DNA from: Sphingomonas sp. 3P27F8
Lineage (GTDB): Bacteria; Pseudomonadota; Alphaproteobacteria; Sphingomonadales; Sphingomonadaceae
DNA: 32,135 nt
Assembly (NCBI RefSeq): GCF_005502745.1
Contig: NZ_SCNL01000025.1
Coordinates: 1 to 32,135, forward strand
Direction: 5' to 3'
Positions 7,783 to 15,859 of the stretch are shown one piece after another. Under the pieces are notes generated by a model. The model saw only the letters and a program-made list of their open reading frames with translations, ran no database searches and was not told where the DNA came from. Each line of letters opens with the position of its first letter. The first letter of the stretch is position 1. The position numbers and the translations under genes are program-made.

Positions 7783-7815
7783 CGTGCAGATAAGTCACTT
7801 TCGTGCAGTCACCCC
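7768..7815. repeat. right terminal inverted repeat of the Tn3-family transposon
   Basis: Read inward on the minus strand it starts GGGGTGACTGCACGAAAGTG and reaches ACGCTAAG at position 38. The last codons and the TAG stop of tnpR lie inside this repeat. The flanking backbone gene (stop at 7795) also reads its last few codons from the repeat. Confidence 0.9.
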
Positions 7816-8112
7816 GACAAGGGCTTCGATCGCCTCGCGATAGCCCCAGGCATCGGGATAGACGGTCGGCTCCTGCGCCAGATGCGCCATGATCGTCAGC
7901 ATGTCCTCTGAAATGACCGCATCGCAGTTGCACAAGTGCAGGATCGGGAAATGGCCGTTGTCGTCGCCATTCCACCATGCCAGCAAGAAGTCGGCAACGC
8001 GGGCGGACTGGCCGGTATCGGAACGGGCAATGTCTATGAGGCGGCCAATAGCTTCGCCGACTTCCTCGAACGTGACGGCGCGGATTACGGGGCGGCGCTG
8101 GGGCGGATTCAT
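7795..8112 (-). CDS. DUF7673-like plasmid protein, 3' end altered by the transposon
   Basis: A 105-residue protein begins MNPPQRRPVIRAVTFEEVGE and contains FLLAWWNGDDNGHFPILHLCNCDAVISEDM. It resembles a small conserved protein (DUF7673 type, from memory) common next to ardC on sphingomonad plasmids. No enzymatic motif is visible and the function is unknown. The final residues (TARK) and the stop are read from the Tn3-family repeat, whose boundary is at 7815, so the native C-terminus has been replaced. It lies 29 bp downstream of the preceding minus-strand gene and probably shares its transcript. Confidence 0.65.
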   Translation of the reverse strand: MNPPQRRPVIRAVTFEEVGEAIGRLIDIARSDTGQSARVADFLLAWWNGDDNGHFPILHLCNCDAVISEDMLTIMAHLAQEPTVYPDAWGYREAIEALVGVTARK

Positions 8113-8141
8113 CTATGGCTCCTTTCGGATCGTCTGCCCGA

Positions 8142-8795
8142 TCATAGGGCGAAGGGCTCGGGGACCAACAGCGGATCGTCGATCGGCTCGACATCGCGCA
8201 ATTCCACCATCGCGATTTTCTCGGCGCGTTCCGCCCCTACGGGATCGAGATAGACATAGAGATGATCCGCGAAAACGGGGCTGCACAAGCGCCAGACTAC
8301 GCCTTTGCGGCCTTTGCGGCGCTCGAAACTGCCGTCATAGGATACGGACGATCCGGTGATGCGGACGCGCTGACCGATGCGCAGCCAGTTCGCGGCCGAG
8401 CGGACCAGCGCCGCCTTTTCCTCATCGCTCAAGCCCGGTCGGCCGATGCCGAAGGTCGCATTGGGATCGCGCGCGATCCGCGCCAGCTTGTCTTCCACCG
8501 GCTCGGGCTTCCAGTCCGAAACCGGGCCGGGCTTGGCCTTGTGCATATGTGTCACCGGCTTGCCCCCGAAAAGATCGGGCTGCACGCCCACAAGGCGGCG
8601 GTTGAACATCGCCTTGTGATAGTCGCGCCGCCATTGCCCCTCCGGGGTGGGCGGCTTTGCTCCCGCCCCGTCGCGCATGATCGCCATCAGTTCGTTGAAC
8701 TCGGCCTCGCTGACGGTCGCGAAGTTCGGATCATAGACCAGTCGCCCCGCGACGGCCCGGCCCTCATCGGGGCCGGGGTCGTCGGGCGCGCTCAC
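8142..8795 (-). CDS. conserved hypothetical plasmid protein
   Basis: The preferred start is the GTG at 8795, whose GTGA overlaps the stop of ardC (8792-8794). That arrangement implies translational coupling and gives 217 residues beginning VSAPDDPGPDEG. A longer frame back to 8849 would overlap ardC. Landmarks are LVYDPNFATVSEAEFNELM, QWRRDYHKAMFNRRLVGVQ and a basic segment RIGQRVRITGSSVSYDG that could form an SH3-like or small beta-barrel fold. I do not recognise a named function. Its place between ardC and the DUF7673-like gene suggests a role in plasmid establishment or defence evasion, but that is inference. Confidence 0.7.
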   Translation of the reverse strand: MSAPDDPGPDEGRAVAGRLVYDPNFATVSEAEFNELMAIMRDGAGAKPPTPEGQWRRDYHKAMFNRRLVGVQPDLFGGKPVTHMHKAKPGPVSDWKPEPVEDKLARIARDPNATFGIGRPGLSDEEKAALVRSAANWLRIGQRVRITGSSVSYDGSFERRKGRKGVVWRLCSPVFADHLYVYLDPVGAERAEKIAMVELRDVEPIDDPLLVPEPFAL

Positions 8796-9727
8796 GCCGC
8801 TTCGTCCAACTGCGCGGCGCTGTCCGCGCCCATGCGGCTCAAGAGCCAATCGGCCGCATCCTGTGCGTGGCGCGCGGCGGTGAAGATCGCGCGCTTATCG
8901 TTGCGCAGGGCCTCCAGCCAGTTCGACAGATAGGCGGCATGATCCTCCCGGTCGTGGAGCTTGATGCCGATCGCGCCGCTGACGAACGCTGCCCCTAGCT
9001 CGGCCACCAACTCGTCGCGGGCATAGTCTTCGCGCTTGGTGGAAATGAGGGTCGCACGCGCCAGCCTCGTCGGGTGGCCAACGGCGTGGCAAAGTTCGTG
9101 CGCGAGGGTCGAATAATAGTCGTCGCTGGTGTGGAAGTCGGCAAATTCCGGCATGGTGACGATATCGTCGCTGGGCCGGTAATAGGGCTGTGAACCCTGA
9201 TGCCGCACGGTGATGGGAATGCGGGCAAAGAGCGCATCCAGCTCGGCGTCACGCGCGTCGGGATTGGTCGCGGTGATGACTGGCGCGGGAGCGGGATATT
9301 TCGCCTCGATGCCGTCGATCTGCTCGGAATTGAAGACCGTGTAACGTTTGAGGAACGCCACCTGACGCTTGCCGTCCCCGGACCCCTGATCACCGCCCTG
9401 TCCGCCCCTGTCGGCATCCACCTCGATCTTGTTGGCATAGACGACGGTAGAACCTTTTTCGCCCTTGCGGACGCATCCGCCAAGCGCGAGGGCCTGTTTG
9501 AAAGTGAGCCAATGCGGGGAAGCAAAGCCCTTCGTCATGGCGGCAACCCAAAGGGTCAGGACGTTGATGCCGCGATACGGAACGCCGGTCGAGCGAAGCG
9601 GGATATTGGGCGCGGTGCTGCCGTTCCACGATTTCGACCAAGGCCGGGTGCCAGCCTCGATCATTGCAATCATCTGGTCGGTGATCTCCTGATACACATC
9701 GGCCCGGCTTTCGGTGATACGTCCCAT
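8792..9727 (-). CDS. ardC: ArdC-like antirestriction protein with metallopeptidase domain
   Basis: The product is 311 residues. An N-terminal ArdC-type ssDNA-binding domain (about 1-130: DVYQEITDQMIAMIEAG, RPWSKSWNG, PYRGINVLTLW) is followed by a zincin-like domain with HELCHAVGH at 210-218, the HExxH zinc site. A downstream ARDELVAELGAAF may supply the third ligand. ArdC-type proteins coat incoming single-stranded plasmid DNA and protect it from restriction early in conjugation. The ATG has a GGAAAG Shine-Dalgarno sequence 5 nt upstream. It is the first gene of a three-gene minus-strand group and supports a conjugative-element origin for this flank. A glycine- and charge-rich linker (105-122) separates parts of the N-terminal region. 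Confidence 0.88.
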   Translation of the reverse strand: MGRITESRADVYQEITDQMIAMIEAGTRPWSKSWNGSTAPNIPLRSTGVPYRGINVLTLWVAAMTKGFASPHWLTFKQALALGGCVRKGEKGSTVVYANKIEVDADRGGQGGDQGSGDGKRQVAFLKRYTVFNSEQIDGIEAKYPAPAPVITATNPDARDAELDALFARIPITVRHQGSQPYYRPSDDIVTMPEFADFHTSDDYYSTLAHELCHAVGHPTRLARATLISTKREDYARDELVAELGAAFVSGAIGIKLHDREDHAAYLSNWLEALRNDKRAIFTAARHAQDAADWLLSRMGADSAAQLDEAA

Positions 9728-10260
9728 GATGTCTTCCTTTCCTGTCAGGCTGAAAGCCGCTTGCTCTGCGGCATGCGGCTCTGCCTTCCGGCGAGGACGG
9801 GATGGGGAGGGGGAGCGAGAATCTACCGCTGGCGCGGGCGAGCCGCCTTAGCGCGGCCGACGCCCTGTAAGGGGCGGCGCGAGGCGCGCTTGGCGGATTA
9901 CACGGGCGGTCGATTGTCGTTCGGGAACGAAAGGGCGGCTGTCCTTGGTGTTCCCCGCGACCGAGATACCCGCGTGCGGGGAAGGGAGGGCGGCAAATAC
10001 GCGCGGCCTGGGCCGCACCGAAGATCCTCGACAGATCCTCTACGCCTTGGCGGCGATCTCCCGGCGCAGCTCGCCGATGACGGCTTCATACTGGAACGTG
10101 GAACCGCGCCGGCATGGTGCGGGCGCGGCGGGACTACGGCGCCGGTTTCCCGCCTTCGACGACCGCGCTTGCCCTTGCAGTGAACGATGCCGAGCGACAA
10201 GAGGCCCCTATTTCTAAATGGCTTGCGGATTTGTTGGGCTAGGCCCCCTTTCCGCGGCCA
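9728..10260. other. 533-bp stretch without an intact gene
   Basis: No complete gene is convincing here. On the minus strand, 10040-10207 is an open frame of 55 codons without a usual start codon. It ends STFQYEAVIGELRREIAAKA and stops at 10040, and it reads like the C-terminus of a small conserved protein whose 5' part is missing. The rest is GC-rich with short hairpins, for example CCCGCG/CGTGCGGG around 9957-9981. The stretch is the boundary between backbone genes and the iron-uptake locus. Confidence 0.35.
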
Positions 10261-11028
10261 TCAAATAGTCACGACAAGCGGCGTGCGGCGTGTCGGGTGA
10301 TCAAGAACCAGGACGCTCTGATCATACACGTCTTCTATCGTCCCGGACGTCAAGACATCTCGGGGCGTGCCATCGGCTGCGACAGCGCCGTTCTTGAGTA
10401 TTACGATCCGATCGGCATAGCCGGAGGCGAGATTGAGGTCGTGCAAGACGATGACGACGCATGCGCCCGCACGCGCCAGATCGCGGGCGGTCGCGAGCAG
10501 GGATTCCTGATGGCGCAGGTCCAGCGCGGCGGTGGGCTCGTCGAGCAGGACGATCGGGCAATCCTGCGCCAGGACGCGCGCAAAGGATGTGCGAGCGCCT
10601 TCTCCGCCAGAGAGCGAGGTGATGTCGCGCATGGCAAGATGCGCAATGTCGGCGGTCGCCATGGCGCCCGACACGATGCGCTCGTCGGCGATCGGATCGG
10701 GTGGATGGGGTTGCCGCCCCATTTCGACCACCTCGCGAACGCGGAATGCGAAGTTGATGCGATGATCCTGCACGAACATCGCCCTGCGCCGGGCTAGGCC
10801 CCGGCTGCACCATGCCGCGACCGCGTGTCCTTCGATGGCGACGCTTCCCTCGTCGGGCGGGACATCACCGGCGATGACGCTGAGCAAGGTCGATTTGCCC
10901 GCTCCGTTCGGGCCGACCAGCGCCGTCAGCGTTCCATAGGCGAGATCGAGGCTGATATCCGATAGGACCGGAGCGCAGCCCAACGTGACCGACAGGCCGC
11001 GAAGCTGGATGGCCGGCGTGGGGGTCAT
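10261..11028 (-). CDS. hmuV: heme/iron ABC transporter ATP-binding protein
   Basis: The protein is 255 residues from the ATG at 11028. The frame stays open much further upstream, but that part is an antisense-phase shadow of the permease. Walker A is GPNGAGKST (39-47), the ABC signature is LSGGE (139-143), Walker B ends VLLDEP (D163, E164) and the switch His is H196 in VLHDLNL. This is the FecE/HmuV/BtuD class of ATPases that energise import of heme, ferric siderophores or B12. Its ATG overlaps the permease stop as ATGA, so the two are translationally coupled. The symbol reflects operon order and family. Heme as substrate is likely but not proven. Confidence 0.88.
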   Translation of the reverse strand: MTPTPAIQLRGLSVTLGCAPVLSDISLDLAYGTLTALVGPNGAGKSTLLSVIAGDVPPDEGSVAIEGHAVAAWCSRGLARRRAMFVQDHRINFAFRVREVVEMGRQPHPPDPIADERIVSGAMATADIAHLAMRDITSLSGGEGARTSFARVLAQDCPIVLLDEPTAALDLRHQESLLATARDLARAGACVVIVLHDLNLASGYADRIVILKNGAVAADGTPRDVLTSGTIEDVYDQSVLVLDHPTRRTPLVVTI

Positions 11029-12098
11029 ACACGTACCTTTGGCCGCTGCCGCTGGATCAGCCACAGGAAAAAAGGAGCGCCGATGGCCGCGGTGAACAGT
11101 CCCAGCGGTATTTCGAGCGGCGGATCCAGCGTCCGGGCGGCCGTGTCCGCGATCACGATAAGCAGGGCGCCCAGAACCGCGGCGACCGGCAACAGCCAGC
11201 GATGACCCGGCCCGATCATCAGGCGCACGATGTGCGGAATGACCAGCCCCACGAACCCGACCGCACCGGCGAAGGCGACCGCCGAGCCGACCAGCAAGGC
11301 GCCCAATACGATCAGCAGCAGTCTGACACGGTGCACGTCCACGCCCAGATGACGCGCCTGCCGCTCGCCAAGGGCAAGCAGGTCCAGCGGCCGCGCGAGC
11401 GTGAGCAGACCGATGAGGCCGATGACGAAGGCGGGAAGCGCTGCCGCCAGCTCGGGCCAGCTCACGCGCGCCAGCGAACCCATTTGCCAGAAGATCAGCT
11501 GTTCGAGCTGCGTGCTGTCGGAGATATAGGTGAAGAAGCCTGTCGCGGCGGCGCAGGCCGCTCCGATCGCTATGCCCACGAGCAACATCGTCGTCGTCGC
11601 GCCCGACCGATCGCCGCGCGCCAGAGCATAGATGATTGCCGTCGCGAGGCACCCGCCGGCAAAGGCCGCGACCGTGATCGTCCAGCGGCCCAGCATATCC
11701 GCCCCGACAACGATCGCGGCAACCGCGCCCAGCGAAGCGCCGCTGGACACGCCGATGACACCCGGATCGGCGAGGACATTGCCGAACAGGCCCTGCAGTG
11801 CCGCGCCGGCGACCGCCAGGCTGGCACCTACGACGCAGGCCATCAGGATGCGAGGCAGGCGCAGATCCCACACCACGGCGATGTCCCGGCGGGAAAGGTC
11901 ACCGGAGTCGGCCAGCCCGAGCTGTGCTGCGACGACATGAACGACATCGCTTGCCGGAAGCTTGAGCGGCCCGATAGCGAATGAGCCGAGAATGGCCGCG
12001 GCGAGCAGGACGATGGCTGTCAGCAGGACGGCAAACTCGGCCCCGCGCGAAGCCGACATGCGGCCTCGCCGCAGGCCGCCGACTAGCCTTCCGATCAT
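11025..12098 (-). CDS. hmuU: heme/iron ABC transporter permease (FecCD family)
   Basis: The product has 357 residues and multiple hydrophobic segments consistent with about ten membrane helices, usual for FecCD/BtuC permeases. Family landmarks are VIGVSSGASLGAVAAIVVG, FWQMGSL, and VGFVGLVIPHIVRLMIGPG, the cytoplasmic loop that contacts the ATPase. The start ATG overlaps the stop of the upstream binding-protein gene (ATGA at 12095-12098). Its own stop overlaps hmuV. The three genes therefore form one coupled unit downstream of a TonB-dependent receptor. It sits in the inner membrane and passes the ligand from the periplasmic binding protein to the cytoplasm. Confidence 0.9.
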   Translation of the reverse strand: MIGRLVGGLRRGRMSASRGAEFAVLLTAIVLLAAAILGSFAIGPLKLPASDVVHVVAAQLGLADSGDLSRRDIAVVWDLRLPRILMACVVGASLAVAGAALQGLFGNVLADPGVIGVSSGASLGAVAAIVVGADMLGRWTITVAAFAGGCLATAIIYALARGDRSGATTTMLLVGIAIGAACAAATGFFTYISDSTQLEQLIFWQMGSLARVSWPELAAALPAFVIGLIGLLTLARPLDLLALGERQARHLGVDVHRVRLLLIVLGALLVGSAVAFAGAVGFVGLVIPHIVRLMIGPGHRWLLPVAAVLGALLIVIADTAARTLDPPLEIPLGLFTAAIGAPFFLWLIQRQRPKVRV

Positions 12099-13111
12099 TC
12101 GAAATCCAGGGCAGCGAAGGCGCGCGCGAGGGCCACGACGCCAGCCCCGGAGGCGATGCCCCCCGTCTTGAGCTGCAGGTCCGGCATGATGAAGACGCGG
12201 CCGTCGATGATCGCCGGCGTCTGTGCCAGCGTCGGATAGCTTTTGAGCAATCCTTCCTCGCCGCCGAACGTCTTCAGATCGGTCTCGGTCATTACGATGA
12301 CTTCGGGTCCGGCCTGCACCATGCCCTCCGGGCTGAGAGGGGATGCCCCCTTCACGCCGATCTCGGTGCCGATATCGGTTCCACCCGCGATGGCGATCAG
12401 CCGCGAGGAAGGCGCGCCGACCCCGAGCACGGCGGGATGGCCCCCGGCTCCCGTCGCGGACAACTGGATCACACGCGGCTTGCGGCTGACGGTCTTCGCG
12501 ATGGCGGCGGCTTGCGCATATTGCGCCTCGACCTTGCGCGCGAGTTGTTCGCCCGCATCGGCAAGGCCGATGGCGGCGGCGATCCGCCGGATCCTGGCCG
12601 GGGCGGGTTGCCCGCTGTCGATAACGATGGCCGGCGTGCCGGCGGCACGCAGCTGCGCGGAAAGCCGGCTATGGCGTTGCGAGCTGTTTCCGAAGAACAC
12701 TGTGCCCTTCAGGCTCAGCACCCCTTCGGCGCCCGTGGCGCGGTTGAGGAGGTAGCGATGCCGCGCGCCGCGTCCCGTTTCGGTTGCCGATTCCTTCGGC
12801 GCGGCGAAGATATCCGAAGAACGGCCGAGGGCATCGAACATCTCGATGATATCGTCTCCGCCGGCTATCGTGCGCGACGTGTCGCGGATCTCCACGGTCA
12901 CGCCGTCGTCGCCCCTGGCGGCGACCGGCAAGCGCTGGACCCCGGGATTTTCAAGTCTGGCGACGTCCTGGCCGGCCAAGCGGCTCCATCCTTTGGGCAG
13001 GCTCGTGGAGACCGCCTCGCTCTTGTCCGCATCCGACCGGGCGGCATCGCCGCAGGCCGAAAGCCCAAGGGCCAGCGACAAGGCAGCGGCAGACGACAGC
13101 GCTGCCTTCAT
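12095..13111 (-). CDS. hmuT: periplasmic hemin-binding (HmuT-like) lipoprotein
   Basis: The best start is the ATG at 13111, giving 338 residues that begin MKAALSSAAALSLALGLSACG. This is a lipoprotein signal with lipobox LSAC. The frame continues upstream to 13189, but that part has no signal-peptide character. HmuT-like features are GAEGVLSLKGTVFFGNSS, GVKGASPLSPEGMVQAGPEVIVMTETDL and the terminal DGRVFIMPDLQLKTGG. An extra segment of about 110 residues before the conserved core (KGWSRLAGQDVARLE onward) is longer than usual for HmuT. It starts 50 bp after the TonB receptor gene and overlaps hmuU. It should deliver heme or a ferric chelate to the permease. Confidence 0.8.
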   Translation of the reverse strand: MKAALSSAAALSLALGLSACGDAARSDADKSEAVSTSLPKGWSRLAGQDVARLENPGVQRLPVAARGDDGVTVEIRDTSRTIAGGDDIIEMFDALGRSSDIFAAPKESATETGRGARHRYLLNRATGAEGVLSLKGTVFFGNSSQRHSRLSAQLRAAGTPAIVIDSGQPAPARIRRIAAAIGLADAGEQLARKVEAQYAQAAAIAKTVSRKPRVIQLSATGAGGHPAVLGVGAPSSRLIAIAGGTDIGTEIGVKGASPLSPEGMVQAGPEVIVMTETDLKTFGGEEGLLKSYPTLAQTPAIIDGRVFIMPDLQLKTGGIASGAGVVALARAFAALDFE

Positions 13112-13161
13112 GCGCGTCCCCCCGGTCGGGAATCGAGGCAGCCAGATCATGGGCATCCCTT

Positions 13162-15243
13162 TCAGAAGCGGAACGTCGCGCCCACCCACAGGCGCCGGCC
13201 CTCGTTCACCGTGTTGTAGGTCGCCTCATCGAGCTTCTTGTCGGTGACATTCTGGATCGCAGCGTTGATCAGGACGCCGTTGGGCATCCGGTACGAAGCG
13301 CCGATGTCGGCGGTGAAATAGTCGCCATAGCGGCGAACGATCCGGCCATCGGGCGTGGTGATGGGGGTTCCCGCCGATCCCAGTCGCAGCGCCGCGTTGA
13401 TTTCGGAGCCATGATACCATCCCACGGCATAAGCGGTGATCGCCTCCGTGGGTGTCCACTCGAGCCGGCCGTTCGCCATGTGCTTCGGCGTTCGCGCCAG
13501 CGGATAGCCGACATAGTTGCCGCTCCGCTGTTTGCTATCGGTGAAAGTGTAACCGCCCCGGAGCGAAAGCTGATCCCATGGCTTCCACCGGAAGTTCGCC
13601 TCCACCCCGCGCACCCTGGCCTTGTCGACATTGACCCATGACCAGAGGCGATAGCCCGGGTCTTCGCTCCACCGGATGAAATTGCCGTTGGCGTCGATCT
13701 GCTGGACGTCGACGACCTTGTCGCGGAAGTCGGTATGGAACAGCGTCACACCCCCGCTGAGGCCGCGCTTATTGTCATAATGCGCATTGATCTCGTAGCT
13801 GGTGCTCTTTTCCGGCTTGAGGTTGGGATCGCCGACGATAACGCCGCAGGTGCCGTTCACACCATAGGAACAGCCTGCGCCGCCGGTGGTATAGGCATAG
13901 CCCGGTGCGATCTGGCGGATTTCCGGTGCGCGAAAGCCCGTCGTCACGCCGCCCTTGAGGACCAGGCCGTCAATAGCCTCCCACACCACATAGGCGCGCG
14001 GCGTCCAGTGCGAGCCATAGATATCGTGATCGTCCAGGCGCACGCCGCCGGTAAGGCTGAGCCGATCGGTGACATAAAACTCGTCCTCAACGAACACCGC
14101 TTTCTGGGTGATGGAGAAGCGTTCGTCGAGCCCGGTTCGCGCCCCGGGATTCTGATCGATCAGCCGCGTGTTGTTCCATTGCCCGCCGACCACCAGCGTG
14201 TTGCCGGTGAAGAGCGGCATCGAAAAACGCAGATCGGCGACACGGTTGCGAACATTGGGCGCACGGGTGCCGGCGACGAACGCGCCCGAGGCGGCATTGC
14301 GCGAATAGATGTAGCGCTGCGTCTCTTCCTGCTGGATCGAAAGCCAGAGCTTTTTGTCGCCGAAGCTGCCGTCATACCAGGCTGCATAATGATCGCGATC
14401 GTTCGTGTTATAGGTATCGGCGGCGGTGGCCGCCAAAGTCTTGCCGCCGCTGTTCTCGCGGCGCACGCGCTGGGTGCCGGCCTCCAGCACCATCTCATGG
14501 CCGGGTGCGAGCCGGACCGCGACACGCCCGGTCAGATCATAGTCCTTCGCGCCGTTGAGGCCGTTCAGGATGCTGGTCTCTTCGCGATTGTAGCGCCGGC
14601 CCCACATCTGGACCCCGAGAGTGTCGGAGGCGACCGGACCGGCGAGATAGAACTGACCCTGGTAATTGTCGCCGTACCGCCCATGCTCCTGCAAGGTATA
14701 GTCGAAGCCGAGCGATCCGCCCCAGCGGTCCGGGATCTTGCGGGTGATGATGTTGATGACACCGCCCATCGCATCGGAGCCATATAGCGAGGACATGGGA
14801 CCGCGCACGACCTCGATCCGCTCGATGGCTTCGACAGGCGGCATGAAGCTTTGCTCGAAGCCGCTATTGCCGTTGGTGCGGCTATCGCGCGAGCTTTGCC
14901 GTCGACCGTCGACCAGGATCAACGTATAGGCGCCCGGCAGGCCGCGGATGAAAATGTCCTGCTCGTTGGCGGTGCCCGTGACGGACACGCCCTCGATGTT
15001 GCGCAATGCATCCGTGAGGTCACGAAACGGCGCAATTTCCAGTTCCTCGCGCGGCACGACGGAAATCGAGGCGGGCGCGCGCAGGATATGCTGTTCAAAG
15101 CCGGCGGCGGTTACCACGATCTCGCTCGCTTCGCTGTTCGAGGTGCGGGTCTGGGAACGAGGCTCAGCGCCGGGATGATCCTGGCCAATGGCCGGAGCCG
15201 CCATCGACGCCAACGCGATTATCGAGCATGCCTGAAATTTCAC
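13162..15243 (-). CDS. TonB-dependent outer-membrane receptor for iron/heme
   Basis: From the GTG at 15243 the protein has 693 residues beginning with signal peptide VKFQACSIIALASMAAPAIG. An ATG at 15279 is in frame, but the signal peptide and a GGGGG ribosome site favour the GTG. A TonB-box-like SEIVVTAAGFEQ precedes the plug domain (RDLTDALRNIEGVSV, IFIRGLPGAYTLILVDGRRQ, IERIEVVRGPMSSLYGSDAMGGVINI). The barrel ends with NEGRRLWVGATFRF, a terminal Phe typical of outer-membrane barrels. An insertion with two cysteines (GAGCSYGVNGTCGVIVG) precedes the conserved DPNLKPEKSTSYE. It resembles CirA/FepA-type receptors. With the HmuTUV-like genes downstream it should import heme or a siderophore. 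Confidence 0.9.
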   Translation of the reverse strand: MKFQACSIIALASMAAPAIGQDHPGAEPRSQTRTSNSEASEIVVTAAGFEQHILRAPASISVVPREELEIAPFRDLTDALRNIEGVSVTGTANEQDIFIRGLPGAYTLILVDGRRQSSRDSRTNGNSGFEQSFMPPVEAIERIEVVRGPMSSLYGSDAMGGVINIITRKIPDRWGGSLGFDYTLQEHGRYGDNYQGQFYLAGPVASDTLGVQMWGRRYNREETSILNGLNGAKDYDLTGRVAVRLAPGHEMVLEAGTQRVRRENSGGKTLAATAADTYNTNDRDHYAAWYDGSFGDKKLWLSIQQEETQRYIYSRNAASGAFVAGTRAPNVRNRVADLRFSMPLFTGNTLVVGGQWNNTRLIDQNPGARTGLDERFSITQKAVFVEDEFYVTDRLSLTGGVRLDDHDIYGSHWTPRAYVVWEAIDGLVLKGGVTTGFRAPEIRQIAPGYAYTTGGAGCSYGVNGTCGVIVGDPNLKPEKSTSYEINAHYDNKRGLSGGVTLFHTDFRDKVVDVQQIDANGNFIRWSEDPGYRLWSWVNVDKARVRGVEANFRWKPWDQLSLRGGYTFTDSKQRSGNYVGYPLARTPKHMANGRLEWTPTEAITAYAVGWYHGSEINAALRLGSAGTPITTPDGRIVRRYGDYFTADIGASYRMPNGVLINAAIQNVTDKKLDEATYNTVNEGRRLWVGATFRF

Positions 15244-15278
15244 CTGTAACCCCCGTTCACCCAGTTTGGAGCAGATCA

Positions 15279-15348
15279 TGCCTCATTCCACTATTGCGAG
15301 GCATTATCATCAGCGTTTTGATGGGTTAATCAGTTGACTTTTGTCAAC
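15279..15348. promoter_or_regulatory. divergent control region between the receptor and marR
   Basis: A perfect palindrome GTTGACTTTTGTCAAC (15333-15348) has the size and form of a MarR operator. It contains a -35-like TTGAC on each strand, so one bound dimer could repress both directions. A weaker pair, TGCCTC (15279-15284) and GAGGCA (15298-15303), lies close to the receptor start. No clear Fur or Irr box was identified. Confidence 0.6.
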
Positions 15349-15370
15349 CCTTTGCTGAAGAGATTTTTCG

Positions 15371-15811
15371 ATGGATGATGAGCTGACCCGGCTTTTCCGG
15401 GCCATAACGACGGGATTTCACAGCCGGCTCGAACAACTGCCGGCGCACGAACTGCTTCAGCTTCCGCTATTCCAGGCGCGGCTGTTCGGTGCGATCGGCC
15501 GAAATCCGGGAGTGACGCAGCAGGCTCTCGCCAAGGGCACGGCACGCGACAAGGCGCAGGTGGCACGTGCGATCGCGGAACTGGAACGCCGTGGTTTCGT
15601 GAGCAAGGCGGCGCATGAATCCGACTGGAGGGCCCATGGCCTGTTCCTTACCGAAGAAGGCGGGCGCATCTGGGCCATCGCGGAGCACCAGCGCCGCGAT
15701 CTGGTCGCGGACACTTTCAAAGGCCTTTCGCAGCAGGAAAAGGGCGCCTTGCGCGACATTTTGGAGAAGATCGTCGTCAGATTGGAGTCTGGAGGCGATA
15801 CGGGTAGCTGA
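15371..15811 (+). CDS. MarR-family transcriptional regulator
   Basis: The product is 146 residues, normal for MarR proteins, which bind palindromic DNA as dimers. The winged-helix region is GVTQQALAKGTARDKAQVARAIAELERRGFV followed by the wing around SDWRAHGLFLTEEG (about 45-95), with terminal dimerisation helices. It is divergent from the TonB receptor with a 16-bp palindrome in the shared region, so it most likely regulates the iron-uptake operon and itself. MarR control of heme uptake is unusual compared with Fur, Irr or RirA. A cysteine or heme-binding motif is not evident, so the signal is unknown. Confidence 0.88.
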   Translation: MDDELTRLFRAITTGFHSRLEQLPAHELLQLPLFQARLFGAIGRNPGVTQQALAKGTARDKAQVARAIAELERRGFVSKAAHESDWRAHGLFLTEEGGRIWAIAEHQRRDLVADTFKGLSQQEKGALRDILEKIVVRLESGGDTGS

Positions 15812-15859
15812 CAGGGGTACGCCCTCTGCCAGGAGGCAGTGGCATAGTGAGCGCGTGAA

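Larger units (their letters stand above)
4035..7815. mobile_element. complete Tn3-family transposon without cargo
   Basis: The element is 3,781 bp long, with tnpA on the minus strand, a res region and a divergent tnpR. Its ends are inverted repeats: both start GGGGTGACT and match at 43 of 48 positions (4035-4082 and the complement of 7768-7815). The right end has the canonical ACGCTAAG at positions 31-38; the left has ACGGAAAG. The flanking pentamers differ (TTCTA at 4030-4034, GACAA at 7816-7820), so no 5-bp target duplication is visible. This suggests deletion or recombination after insertion. No passenger gene lies between the repeats. Confidence 0.9.

Noticed and set aside
9949..9983. GTGTTCCCCGC and CCCGCGTGCGGGGAA resemble halves of a type I-E CRISPR repeat
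   Set aside because: There is one occurrence only, with no periodic copies or spacers and no cas genes in the window.
10261..11871. 536-codon frame that would fuse an N-terminal extension to HmuV
   Set aside because: The extension is the out-of-phase reading of hmuU. The ABC ATPase proper begins at the ATG at 11028 with an ATGA overlap.
11981..13219. 412-codon plus-strand open frame over hmuT
   Set aside because: It is a shadow of hmuT and the hmuU start. Arg/Gly/His-rich translation with no motif.
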